Of a stretch of DNA of 64,000 nucleotides, positions 34,339-46,062 are shown in pieces. The first letter of the stretch is position 1; each line of letters opens with the position of its first letter. The notes beneath the pieces were generated by a model. The model did not search any database, was not told the origin of the DNA, and was given only the letters and a program-made list of their open reading frames with translations. The stretch is from Helianthus annuus (taxonomy: Eukaryota; Streptophyta; Magnoliopsida; Asterales; Asteraceae): contig NC_035445.2 in assembly GCF_002127325.2 (NCBI RefSeq), positions 82,082,383 through 82,146,382 of the forward strand, given 5' to 3'. Made by a program: the position numbers and the translations under genes.

Positions 34339-35337
34339 TGTTGGACTCTGTATGCTCAAGACACATATTAAATTGATGTGGCTAGTACGTTATGATCCAA
34401 GTCGAGTCATACCCAATAACAAGCTAGACAAACACTTATATTATTTATTTGTGATATGATCAAACAAATAAATATTAACACTTACAATATTTAGAAATTG
34501 GTTTTCTAAATAATTACACTTGAGAAACCAATAAATTATGTGGATAATTTATTAGGAGAGAATATATTATTTTGTTATTTAATAGGTTAAATAACAATTT
34601 TAAAAGGGTGCATAAAGTCTTGAAAACATATAGTGTTTTATTTTATAAAAGTTATAAAATAAAAAAGACTTTATTTAATAAAATAAATTTGATTTTTTCT
34701 TTTAAAAACACCCACATGGGGCCGGCCCCCCTTTCTCTCTAACCAAAGAAATTGGTCCAATAGTATTTCATGCATTTGCATGTGTTTTCATTGGGTGGTC
34801 TTCCCTAAAGATTTTTGCCCAACTATCTTTCATACTTTTGCATGTGGAAGAAGCCTCTTGATTGGGCAAAAAGGAGGTGGCTCTTCTCTCATCTTTTATA
34901 TATTTTTGTATGACAAAAATATGAAGACAAAAGAGATAATCTCAAGGTGCAAGACTTGTGTTCTTGCTCTCTAAAAATCGGTCATAAGAGGGTGTTTTTC
35001 AAGTGTTCGGTTTTGATCTTTGGTGTTAAAATCCTAGCTAATCTCAAGGTGTTTGTTGGAAGCTTGGGGTATACAAGCTTGAGGTCTTCTACTCTTGAGG
35101 ACAACCATTTCAAGAAGCATCATCCGTTTCATCATCCTTGTACTCCAAGAAGGTAGTTTTCTAAACACCCTACGCTTGTATGATAGTATGCATCTTCATA
35201 TATGGATCCGGGTTTTGGGATTTTACTTATAAATGAAGTTTACATAATAAAAATAACATGTTTTAAACATTATTTCCGCTGTGTTTTTTATTTCATATGG
35301 ATGAAATTACTTTGATAAACATGTTAAAATCCCAACA
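34339..35337 (+). repeat. 5' LTR of copia B
   Basis: Begins TGTTGGACTCTGTATGCTC and ends ATGTTAAAATCCCAACA. Short open frames inside it are repeated in the 3' LTR and are not genes. Confidence 0.95.
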
Positions 35338-35338
35338 A

Positions 35339-35350
35339 TGGTATCAGAGC
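35339..35350 (+). other. primer-binding site of copia B
   Basis: TGGTATCAGAGC, a full match to the complement of the initiator-Met tRNA 3' end, one base after the LTR. Confidence 0.95.
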
Positions 35351-36961
35351 CGCTTATATGAATGCATGCTTCAATAGATTAAAAATTTCGGGTTTCGGGT
35401 TTGAATAAAACCCCATGGCCGAAAATTTTAATATGGTTATCCCTTTGTTTTTCAAGATTATTTTCTTATATGCATAAGGAAATCTTGAAAAATTATTTCA
35501 TATGGATGATTTGTTTGTTTGGTCAAAAAATACCTTTTCGGTTTTTTGTTCATAACCGAAAATGGTTACAAAAGGGAACCATTTTTTTATGCTTCTTGAA
35601 ATTAATAAATATATATTTGGATATATATTTTGGTGCATATGACCTAGCCATGACCTTGTGTTGAATGATTGTGTTGTTATTTATTATTTCAATGGGTTGT
35701 AATAATTATTTTTGTTTTTCCATTAGAAGATATGTAATTTATTTATTTTCATTTGGTATGTAAAATAAATAGATTAGGTGCATTTTATTTTACTAGAAAA
35801 ATTGTATTAGGATATATTTTGTAAAAGAAGATGCACATAAAAAAATGCGGTTTTGGTTTGGACCATAACATTCGGTCCAAAGAACTTCATGGTTCTTAAC
35901 GGGATTTTAACCCGATAACCAAAACACATTTTTTTTGAAGTCCAAAGGAATTTGGAGCCGAATATAAAAGACTTTTGGAAGCCCAAATAAGGTGGAGAAA
36001 TCACAACACAAGAAGGAGACTTGAAGCATTTGGATGCGGGATCAAGTGGGAGTCAATCGACACATTACTTGTGTCATTTTTCACCCCTTAGGAAGGACCT
36101 TTTGGCACACTTGTTTCGGCTAACAAGTGTTGTCAAAATAGTTGGCTATGGTTATGCACCTATTGTTATGAATGATGTGCTTGTTTGGTTGTTTATTTTG
36201 TTGTTTAGAAGATATGTCGATATGCATGACTTAACAAACTAATAATCAACAAAAAGCGTAAAATTGGTTCTTAACAAAATCATTAAAATGGTTAATAAAA
36301 GGTTTTATTAAAAATTAATGATTTTATAATAAAATGGGTTTTATTAAAAAGAACCTTGAAAATTAGTTTTCACTAAAGTACCATTGATTTGAATGCATGA
36401 AAATGTATGGTACATAATATTTTCTAAACTAGAATTTTGAAATATTAAAAACCCTTTTATAAAACAAGTCAAACACCATCCTTTTATACAACACTCGAAA
36501 CCCTTGGGAACTCTTATTGTGGGATAAAGGTCACCTAACCACATTTGAGGGAACTTGTATGTTCGAGGTGGGTTTACCATGTTTGTGGGATAAAGGTCAC
36601 CTAACCACTTATGTGTATAAACTCACACGTGTGTGTAAGTTGGACGACTTGATATGGAAACCATGAACTTAGGGTCACCAAAGCATGGGGAACAAAGGTG
36701 TTGATGGGATTAAACATGCCAACTAAACATAAAGATGTTTAACCGATCCCATATGGCTAGAAATTGCAAAGAGTTGCAATTGTCAAACGTTGACTACCTT
36801 GTTAATTTAAATAGAGGGATAAAGGTCACCTAACCAATATTTAAATGTAACTTTGGATTCTAGATTTAAATTATTAATTGTCTTTAAGACACAAAAGGGT
36901 ATTAATGATTAAAATATAATAATATCGAAAATACTAAAATTGAACTTGTTAAATTTTGTAG

Positions 36962-39900
36962 ATGGCCGCTAACAATGCAAACCCGACTAACCAAATCGTC
37001 AGAAACCTATCACTAAGAACCATCCTAGAAAAGGATCGTCTCAACCATAACAACTTCATGGATTGGTTTCGAAACTTGAGAATCGTTCTCAAGCAAGAGA
37101 AGATATCCTATGTGTTGGACGATCCTATTCCCGATGAACCTAACGTGGAAGATGTGGAAGCCTACAATGATTGGGTTAAGTACACCGAGGACTCCATGCA
37201 AGCCTCATGCCTCATGTTGGGAACTATGATTCCCGAAATTCAAAAGGATTTTGAACATCACGGGGCATACGACATGATTACCTAGTTAAAGGAAATGTTC
37301 CTACAACAAGCAAGGGTAGAACGCTTCGAAACTGTTCGGGCGCTTCATGCATGTCGAATGGAGGAAACCCAATCGGTTTCATCTTATGTTCTCAAGATGA
37401 AAAGCCACATTGATCGCCTAGAACGGCTAAATTGTCCCGTCTCTAAAGAGTTGGCTACGGATTTGATCCTCAACTCTTTAACAAAGAAATTCGAAAGCTT
37501 TGTAATGAATTACAACATGAATGGATGGGACAAGAGCATTGGTGAGCTTCATGCAATGCTCAAAACGGCCGAAGCAAGTATGGGCAAAAAGGCTTTACCC
37601 GTCCTTGCGATCAATGAAGGAGGCAACAAGAAGAGGCCCCACCCCGACTCTAAAGCAACTTATGCTAAAAGAAAGGGACACGTCAAGGGAAAGGGAAAAG
37701 GAAAAGCTAAAGCAGAACTCGCCAAACCAAAAGAGAAGAAGCAAAAGGTTGCTACGAATGACCCATGTTTTAAATGTGGTGAGATAGGACATTGGAAGAG
37801 AAATTGTCCGACCTATCTCAAAGAGTTGAAAAACAAGAGGGATGCAGGGCAAACCTCAGGTACTATCTTTATGATACATGTTGAGCTTAATGTTATTTCT
37901 TCTAACACATGGGTACTAGATACCGGATGTGGAACTCATATTTGCAATTCGTTGCAGGGGTTCAAAAGAAATAAACATTACAAGAAGGGGGACGCTAGTC
38001 TCTTTATGGGCAACGGAGCAAAAGTTGAAGTCGAAGCTCAAGGAGACTACGTTTTAGAACTTCCAAGTGGTTTGGAAGTTATTTTGAAGAATGTTTTATA
38101 TGCTCCTAGTTTGACTAGGAACATAATTTCTATTTCCCTTTTGAGACAATGTGGTTTTAAATTTGAATTTGTTAACCAAGACATTTATGTTTCTATGAAT
38201 GATGTGTTTTATTTTAAAGCTATGTCTTTAAATGGTATTTATGAATTAGATCATGATAACGCATCATACGATAGCTCAATGTTCCAAGTAACCAACAAGA
38301 AACTCAAAATGGATTTGAGTGATTCCTATCTTTGGCATTGTCGCCTTGGACATATAAGCAAGAATCGCATGCATACACTTCAGAAAAATGGTCTTTTGAA
38401 TACAAATGAAGATAATTCATTTGATGTATGCGAATCTTGTTTACAAGGCAAAATGACCAAGACTCCCTTTAGTGGAACATTTGAAAGGGCTAAGGACTTA
38501 TTAGGTATCATACATTCAGATGTATGTGGTCCTTTTAAGCCGATGACTAGGAATGGTGAAAGATACTTCATTACCTTTACCGACGACTATAGTCGTTATG
38601 GTTATGTGTATTTACTAAAACACAAGGATGAAGCATTTGAAATGTTCAAAGACTTCAAAAGTGAAGTAGAAAATCAACTCAAGAAAACAATCAAAGTCCT
38701 TCGCACCGATAGAGGAGGTGAATACCTTAGTGGTGCTTTTCAAGATCATCTTAGGAGTTGTGGGATTATCTCACAACTTACTCCACCTGGAACACCACAA
38801 CACAATGGTGTGTCCGAAAGGAGAAATCGAACTCTATTAGATATGGTTCGATCTATGATGGCTAGAAGCACATTGCTCTCCGCAGTCCGTATATTAAATA
38901 TGGCCCCAACCAAGAAAGTGGAAAAGACACCTTTTGAAATATGGCATGGAAACCCTCCATCATTATCATTCTTAAGGGTTTGGGGTTGTGAAGCTTATGT
39001 TAAGCAATACACTCCAAATAAATTGGAAGTCCGATCTACTAAGTGTATCTTTGTAGGATATCCTAAAGATGATATAGGATATTATTTCTACGACCCAACC
39101 TAGCAAAAGGTATTTGTTGCTCGAAAGGGTAAGTTCTTAGAAGCTAAGTTCCTTATGGAAGGAACCAGTGATAGAACAGTGGAACTTGAGGAGGATCAAG
39201 AACCACAAGACGATACACGTTTGGTTGATACTAGCACTCAACAAGAGGTTGTTGAAAACGATCAAGAGGTTGATCAGGATACACAAAATGTTCGCAGATC
39301 TGGTAGAATTAGCAATCCACCTAAAAGATATGGATTTTTCATGGATGGATGCTACGTGGTAGATTCAGATGAACCAACCACATACCATGATGCAATGTCA
39401 AAATCCGATTGCGACAAATGGCTTGAAGCCATGAACATAGAGATGCAATCCATGTATGACAACCAAGTTTGGGAATTGGTTGTGCCACCACTTAACTCTA
39501 AAGTAGTTGGAAGTAAGTGGGTTTTCAAGAAGAAAACAGATATGCATGGTAACTTGGATACTTATAAAGCAAGATTTGTAGCAAAAGGTTTCACTCAAAC
39601 TCAAGGAATTGATTATGATGAGACCTTCTCGCCTGTGGCGATGCTAAAGTCAATCAGGATATTATTTGCCATAGCTGCATATTATGACTATGAGATCTGG
39701 CAATTAGATGTCAAAACGGCTTTTCTTAATGGATATCTTGATGAAGATGTCTATATGGTTCAGCCTGAAGGTTTTGTCGATCCAAAACATCCTGACAAAG
39801 TATGCAAGTTAAAGAAATCAATCTATGGATTGAAACAAGCATCTAGAAGTTGGAATCACCATTTTGATGAAGAAATTAAGAATTTTGGATTCATCAAGAA

Positions 39901-40955
39901 CGGTGATGAAGCTTGTGTGTATAAGAAAGCTAGTGGGAGCATCATCACTTTCTTAGTACTGTATGTCGATGACATTCTACTATTTGGGAATGACATTCCA
40001 ACCATGGAAGGTGTAAAAGCTTGGCTTGGAAGTTGTTTTTCCATAAAGGATCTTGGTGAAGTAGCCTACATTTTGGGAATAAAGGTCTATAGGGATAGAT
40101 CAAGGCGCTTGATAGGTTTAAACCAAAGTGCATACATTGACAAAGTCTTGAATAGGTTCCAAATGGAGAACTCTAAGAGAGGTTTTGTACATATTCAAAA
40201 GGGGACAATATTGAATACATCTCAATGTCCAAGCTCAAAGGATGAGCAAGAGAAAATGAAAAGAATCCCATATGCGTCAGCTATAGGATCCATCATGTAT
40301 GCAATGATATGCACCAGACCGGACGTCTCATGCGCCTTGAGCATGACGAGTAGATACCAACAAAATCCAGGTAACAATCATTGGATGGCTGTTAAAAGCA
40401 TATTGAAATATCTTAGGAGGACTAAGGATATATTCTTAATATATGGATCTGGTGAGGAGGAACTCGTTGTAAAGGGTTACACGGACGCGAGTTTCCAAAC
40501 CGATCGAAGTGATTCTCGATCGCAATCGGGGAATGTCTTCATTTTAAATGGAGGAGCAGTCTCCTGGAAGAGCTCAAAATAAGACGTGGTAGCATTGTCC
40601 ACTACAGAGTCAGAATACATCGCCACTTCATTGGCAGCCCAGGAAGCTGCATGGCTGAAGAAATTTATAGCCGACCTAGGGGTGGTCCCTACCATTCAAG
40701 ATCCCCTAGAGATCTTTTGTGACAACGAGGGTGCGATTGCTCAAATCAAGGAACCTCGTGCGCACCAAAAAGACTAGACATATCAAGCGGAGATTCAACT
40801 ACATAAGGGATGAAGTTGAAAAAGGAAAGACATGTATCCGCCAAGTTCACATCGATCAAAACATTGCGGATCCACTCACGAAGCTCCTTGACAGAGGAAA
40901 ACATGAGGGTCACACATGTTCCTTAGGACTTCGATATTCTAGTGATTGGATTTGA
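36962..40955 (+). pseudogene. copia B gag-pol polyprotein, three stops and one frameshift
   Basis: One frame runs from MAANNANPTNQIVRNLSLR and is broken by TAG at 37283-37285, TAG at 39101-39103 and TAA at 40580-40582. A 1-nt frameshift near 40760 shifts the end (KTRHIKRRFNYIRDEV...QNIADPLTK). Domains in order: gag, CCHC knuckle CFKCGEIGHWKRNC (about 37768), protease WVLDTGCGTHIC (about 37909), integrase zinc region WHCRLGHI...CESCLQGK, core FTDDYSRYGY, LRTDRGGEYLSG and HNGVSERRNR, RT QLDVKTAFLNGYLDED and LYVDDILLFG (both catalytic regions kept), RNase H STTESEYIA. About nine residues are deleted in integrase after MARSTL. Few mutations relative to length suggest fairly recent death. Confidence 0.93.
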
Positions 40956-41720
40956 TCTAATTTTGTATTTGGATATTGAAACAATTGTTAATTTTAACTC
41001 ATTTATGGTATTTTGAGTTACGTTTCATGTTAGCATGTTTAAATCCGTGAATAAGTTAATTATTCTAAATGTCCGTAGTCGATCATAATTGTGGGAACAA
41101 ATATGAATGTAAGACTATTATGAACTTGGATTGGTGGATATTCATTTAGAATGAATATACAGCAAAGTGTTGCTACCAAAGTTCATAGATATTTGTGGGA
41201 TACAAATATTGGACTGACTCGCTCTCAAATATTACTGCATGGAATCATTTGTGATTGATCATAAGTATATTTGAGTAAAAGGCTAATATCATAGTATCCT
41301 CCGACCTGAGATACATATTGGGTCTTGATATTCACCAAGTATTATACCTTGACCTAGTTCTTAGCTGTCAATAATATGGCAGTACACAAGGCTAAGCTCA
41401 GGTGTGGTATAAGGTGATTGTGAGAGACATATGTAGTCAAGATGGGATTTGTTCCTCTTATTCGTTGAGAGTAAGATGTCTAAGGCCTAATAAAGTTAAA
41501 TCAACAGAGAGTGATCACTCTATGTCTCTGGCTTTAACATGACATCTGTAACGAAAGGATAAATGATAAATTCACCTAAATCATGTTTAAGTAAGGGACT
41601 TGAAAGGGATGATGTTATTGAATGGCAAATATAGTCATACGTATTGGGGGTAGTAAACCGTAGTTAGGCGTCATTTACTGCTTGCATCAATCTTCTATGT
41701 ATCTTGTGCAAGTGGGAGAT

Positions 41721-43217
41721 TGTTGGACTCTGTATGCCCAAGACACATATTAAATTGATGTGGCTAGTACGTTATGATCCAAGTCGAGTCATACCCAATA
41801 ACAAGCTAGACAAACACTTATATTATTTATTTGTGATATGATCAAACAAATAAATATTAACACTTACAATATTTAGAAATTGGTTTTCTAAATAATTACA
41901 CTTGAGAAACCGATAAATTATGTGGATAATTTATTAGGAGAGAATATTTTATTTTGTTATTTAATAGGTTAAATAACAATTTTAAAAGGGTGCATAAAGT
42001 CTTGAAAACATATAGTGTTTTATTTTATAAAAGTTATAAAATAAAAAAGACTTTATTTAATAAAATAAATTTGATTTTTTTTAAAAACACTCACATGGGG
42101 CCGGCCCCCCTTTCTCTCTAACCAAAGAAATTGGTCCAATAGTATTTCATGCATTTGCATGTGTTTTCATTGGGTGGTCTTCCCTAAAGATTTTTGCCCA
42201 ATTATCTTACATACTTTTGCATGTGGAAGAAGCCTCTTGATTGGGCAAAAAGGAGGTGGCTCTTCTCTCATCTTTTATATATTTTTGTATGACAAAAATA
42301 TGAAGACAAAAGAGACAATCTCAAGGTGCAAGACTTGTGTTCTTGCTCTCTAAAAATCGGTCATAAGAGGGTGTTTTTCAAGTGTTCGGTTTTGATCTTT
42401 GGTGTTAAAATCCTAGCTAATCTCAAGGTGTTTGTTGGAAGCTTGGGGTATACAAGCTTGAGGTCTTCTACTCTTGAGGACAACCATTTCAAGAAGCATC
42501 ATCCGTTTCATCATCCTTGTACTCCAAGAAGGTAGTTTTCTAAACACCCTACGCTTGTATGATAGTATGCATCTTCATATATGGATCCGGGTTTTGGGAT
42601 TTTACTTATAAATGAAGTTTTGATGTAGTGAGTGATACGATAAACGAAGATCAACACGTTGATTCTACGAATACCCGTGTGTCTCTTCCCCAACCCCAAA
42701 TTGCAACCCAAAGGCCACGGAATTTGAAGTGAAAAATAAGTTTTCTCAAAATTCAAGTCTGATTGTTTCATTCACTAAAGGGACATATAAATAATGACAG
42801 AAATTCGAAACGGGCCTAAAAAAGACAACGGGCCAAACACAAGCCCAAAAACAAAATGCCCGAAATACTTGAAAAAACATAAAAATGGAAAAAACTAATA
42901 GAAATAAGCGTTTTCTCGGCTCGAACGATGACCCAAACCGCCGTAGGCTGTTTGCAGCAAGATAGAGCTCGTTCTCCCGTTCGTTTTGACTGGTCACACG
43001 CCCCAAACGGACCCCCGTAGCCCAAGTTAGAGCCATTTCAGTGAAGCCCCTTTAGTGACCCGATCTTGGGCCTCCAAATACAGGATGGCCCGCTCTTCCA
43101 CGCTTGGGCCCGCATCAAGTTTACATCATAAAAATAACATGTTTTAAACAATATTTCCGCTGCGTTTTTATTTCATATGGATGAAATTACTTTGATAAAC
43201 ATGTTAAAATCCCAACA
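41721..43217 (+). repeat. 3' LTR of copia B with a nested insertion
   Basis: Begins TGTTGGACTCTGTATGCCC and ends CCCAACA. It is collinear with the 5' LTR except for the block at 42621-43117. Confidence 0.95.
42621..43117 (-). mobile_element. 497-bp solo LTR (or very short LTR element) in the copia B 3' LTR
   Basis: Ends TGATGTAGTGAG...GGCCCGCATCA (TGATG/CATCA). Flanked by AGTTT at 42616-42620 and 43118-43122. The 5' LTR of copia B keeps the empty site (GAAGTTTACAT). Orientation is a guess from a TATA-like ATTTATATG read on the minus strand near 42791. No primer site or coding sequence. Confidence 0.8.
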
Positions 43218-43706
43218 TAATCTTCGTTTAACGCTCATTTTATCTTCGATTTGTGTTTCATATATGTATAATCTTCGTTTCAGCTAAATAAGTTAATATA
43301 TTTTGATTTCTAATGATACATGATCTAAGAAAAAGGCATTATAGAAGTTGAAGATCTTAATTTTGGATGTTACACAGGATATCAGTCATAGAGTTAGCCT
43401 CATGTGTGTTGTTTTTTGCTTTAATTGTCAGGGATTTTGCCTTTTCGATTAGGACTTTTGTGGCTTCTTTGGATTTTGCTTCTTCACAAGGAAATAAAAC
43501 TTTGATTTTGCATTAATTTGGTTGTTATAGAAGTAAAAGTGTGGTTTACTCACTTTATCTGGGTGATTACTTTCGGTTGATTGTTTACCGAAAGTGGAAA
43601 TATTAGGTTCATTTGTTGTTATTGTGTTATGTGTAAATATTGTTTTTTTTTGTGGATAGATTGTTTTTGTTTTGCCTAAAGTGACCGAAAGTGGAAATAT
43701 TAGGTT
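43218..43706 (+). other. inner Helitron sequence, no gene recognised
   Basis: AT-rich with TTTGGATTTTGCTTC-like phrases and two copies of ACCGAAAGTGGAAATATTAG. The only long open frame is on the minus strand and looks like chance. Confidence 0.45.
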
Positions 43707-44400
43707 CAAGATCCCATAAGCAAGAACTCACTCATTTTAATTCAAATGCTTTTTATTGCATATTGTTGCTATGCACAGTTAAATATCCAGCTATTACATT
43801 GCGAATGAAGTTTATCGGGCGTTGAGGGGGCTATGATGACTAAATGTGATTTTCCAGCTAAGTCATATTCTATGACTTTGGAAGTGCAAAGGTTTTGGTA
43901 ATTTTTTTTTAAAATATATAGATTTCAATACACAAATACCATTCTTCATTTGGTAAGCATTGGGTTTTTTTATTATTTCAGTTTTGAGTTGATTCTTACT
44001 TGATCTAGATCTTGGTGGGTCCTTATGAACGGACTAAAGATGGTTTTCAAGATCCCATAAGCAAGAACTGACTCATTTTATTTCAAATGCTTTTTATTGC
44101 ATATTGTTGCTATGCACAGTTAGATATCCGGCTATTACATTGTGAATGAAGTTTATCGGCCGTTGAGGGGGCTATGATGACTAAACGTGATTTGCCAGCT
44201 CATATTCTGTGACTTTGGAAGTGCAAAGGTTCTGGTAATTTTTTTAAAAAATATATAGATTTTAATACACAAATACCATTCATCATTTGGTAAGCATTGA
44301 TTTTTTTATTATTTCAGTTTTGAGTTGATTCTTACTTGATCTAGATCTTGGTGGGTCCTTAATTCCTTATGAACGGACTAAAGATGGTTTTCAAGATCCA
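43707..44400 (+). repeat. tandem duplication of about 340 bp upstream of the laccase fragment
   Basis: Two head-to-tail copies, each starting CAAGATCCCATAAGCAAGAA-like, containing TGCTATGCACAGTTA and GTTGAGGGGGCTATGATGAC, and ending GGACTAAAGATGGTTTTCAA. They differ at a few percent of positions by eye. The duplicated end (CTAGATCTTGGTGGGTCCTT) leads straight into laccase sequence. Confidence 0.85.
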
Positions 44401-44405
44401 ATGAG

Positions 44406-44824
44406 CAGGGCTGATGGGCCCGAGTTTATTACACAATGTCCAATTAGACCAGGAGGGAGTTACACATACCGGTTCATAATTTCATGACAAGAAGGAACTT
44501 ATAGCTCGTGGCTTTGAGCTACTGTTTATGGTGCTATTCTTATTCGCCCATAAGAAGGATATCCGTACCCGTTCCCTAAGCCGGACCGTCAATCGGTCAT
44601 AATGCTTGGTATACAATTTATTAATGATTACTGTACATGTTGGAAAATTTAAACTTTTGAGCTACTTGACATATTATGATGTTGATGATAATCAAGTGAA
44701 TGGTGGTATGCAAACCCGATTGATGTTATAAGAGAGGCCACAATGACCGGATCAGGCCCAAATGTTTCTGATGCGTTTACCGTCAATGGTCAACTCAGTG
44801 ATCTCTATAAGTGCTCTAGCCAAG
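44406..44824 (+). pseudogene. captured laccase fragment (two exons, one intron), broken
   Basis: Laccases are secreted multicopper oxidases that act in lignin and flavonoid oxidation. Exon one (to 44608) reads [20 protein letters not shown] then RF and QEGT, with stops and loss of the copper-ligand WWHAH segment that normally follows, then SSWL, ATVYGA, YPFPKPDRQSVIMLG. The intron at 44609-44696 starts GT and ends AG. Exon two (44697-44824) reads [31 protein letters not shown] and LYKCSSQ, followed by a GT donor. Two in-frame stops and the missing copper site show it is not functional. It lies on the Helitron's own strand. Confidence 0.88.
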
Positions 44825-45121
44825 GTTTGTTAATGTAAAACACGACTTCTTTAGGGGTGGTAGAATTGATGGGTCGAACAAGCTGAAGGGTAATTTTGGT
44901 ACGAGTTATAACGCGAAACAAACAGGGCTAGATTGACCCAAAATAGTCTTAAATCGGATTACTGATAATTTTGATCATTAATGATGTGACTGCAGATAAT
45001 CAAATTTGAAGGGTTTTTTTGTTCATATAAATTATGGCTGAGGTAGTTTCGGACTCATCAAACGCTTTATGTTAATCAAATTTTAATATTTTTAATCACT
45101 AACAACGGTGTGGCTGTGCAG

Positions 45122-45690
45122 ATTACACAAGTACCAGTTGTGCCGTTCGCCCCAGTTGATGAGGAGAATGAGGTAAGCCAGTCGCAACAGGGTGAAATTA
45201 TTGTTCCGGTTGATTCACTTGCACCACAACAACTGAATCTACCTCTTCAAAATCTACTAGACGGTAATTATCTCTTTTAGTTATGTTTAGAAAGGCATCA
45301 TTCCTATATTAGCTTCTATTTTTAACCAACTTATGTTGTGCATGGATACTAACTTCCTTTCGAAAGTACTTACTTCAAAGGCAGTAGAGAAGAATACATC
45401 AATGTTGGTATCCCTCTTTACGAAGCATCAACTGGGAAGCTGCTAAAGCCATTCTTGATGTAAAACCAGAGTTCGTACGCTATTGCATCATCGAAAATTG
45501 CGAAACAGCGCTTCACATTGCAGCGTCGGTTGATAAATCAAAACAGATGCAAGACCTTTGTGAAAAATCTGGTGGACATCATGAAAACAGAAGACCTGGA
45601 ATTACAAAATGACAGTTCCAACACTGCCCTGTGCTTAGCAGCCGCTGCTGGAAACGTTGAAATGGTTAAAATTTTGACGAGTAACCAACT
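45122..45690 (+). pseudogene. captured ankyrin-repeat protein fragment (two exons), broken
   Basis: Plant ankyrin proteins of this type usually end in a membrane PGG domain, which is absent here. Exon one (45122-45263) follows TGTGCAG and ends before GTAATT, encoding VPVVPFAPVDEENE and a Gln-rich tail. Exon two starts at 45381 in the matching phase (REEYINVGIPLYEAS), then WEAAKAILDVKPEFVRY, ETALHIAAS, VKNLVDIMKTEDLELQN and NTALCLAAAAGNVEMVKIL, two ankyrin units. Frameshifts near 45430 and 45555 break it. It is on the same strand as the inner Helitron and the laccase fragment, 300 bp downstream of the latter. Confidence 0.85.
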
Positions 45691-45847
45691 AATTTGCATT
45701 TTATATTGAAAGGGTATTTATGCTTTTACATTATTTATCTCAATAACAAAATTATATAGTTATTTTTTTTACATTTTCAAATATAAATTATCAGGTCAAC
45801 TGTAAAGTCAAATATAATAATACCTTTTTATTTTTGGTGATAAATAG

Positions 45848-46062
45848 GTATGTACACCTTTTTGGCTTGGGACTGCAAAAGGAAGTCTATTTGGTGAAAT
45901 AAGACTTCAAAAAGGAGAGACTGCACACTTTTGGAATAAAACTGTCGGCGTTGCATCAGGTGCAAAATGAACAAAATCTGTACCAGACTCATCATTTCCC
46001 GTCTTTCGGGATCTATCAATAGCAACATTGTCTCCTCCGCATAAGAAACCGTTTCTATCAAG
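45848..46062 (+). pseudogene. unrecognised captured exon
   Basis: A 215-nt block begins after TAAATAG (acceptor) and ends before GTAAGG (donor). Its frame encodes VCTPFWLGTAKGSLFGEIR, GETAHFWNKTVGVASGAK, a TGA stop near 45970, then VPDSSFPVFRDLSIATLSP and HKKPFLS. Composition and splice sites look like a real exon. I do not know the family. It could be a further exon of the ankyrin gene or another captured gene. Confidence 0.4.

Larger units (their letters stand above)
34339..43217 (+). mobile_element. Ty1/copia retrotransposon B, full length, in the inner Helitron
   Basis: Flanked by TAATC at 34334-34338 and 43218-43222. LTRs are 34339-35337 (999 bp) and 41721-43217 (1,497 bp including a 497-bp insertion), both TGTTGG...CCCAACA. 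Apart from the insertion I see roughly a dozen differences. The primer site TGGTATCAGAGC at 35339-35350 matches initiator-Met tRNA exactly. The purine tract AAGTGGGAGAT precedes the 3' LTR. About 1.6 kb of leader (35351-36961) and 0.77 kb after the coding region (40956-41720) show no genes. Confidence 0.95.

Noticed and set aside
34780..35156. Open frames in the copia B 5' LTR, repeated at 42159-42535
   Set aside because: They are duplicated only because both LTRs are copies. They have no gag/pol similarity.
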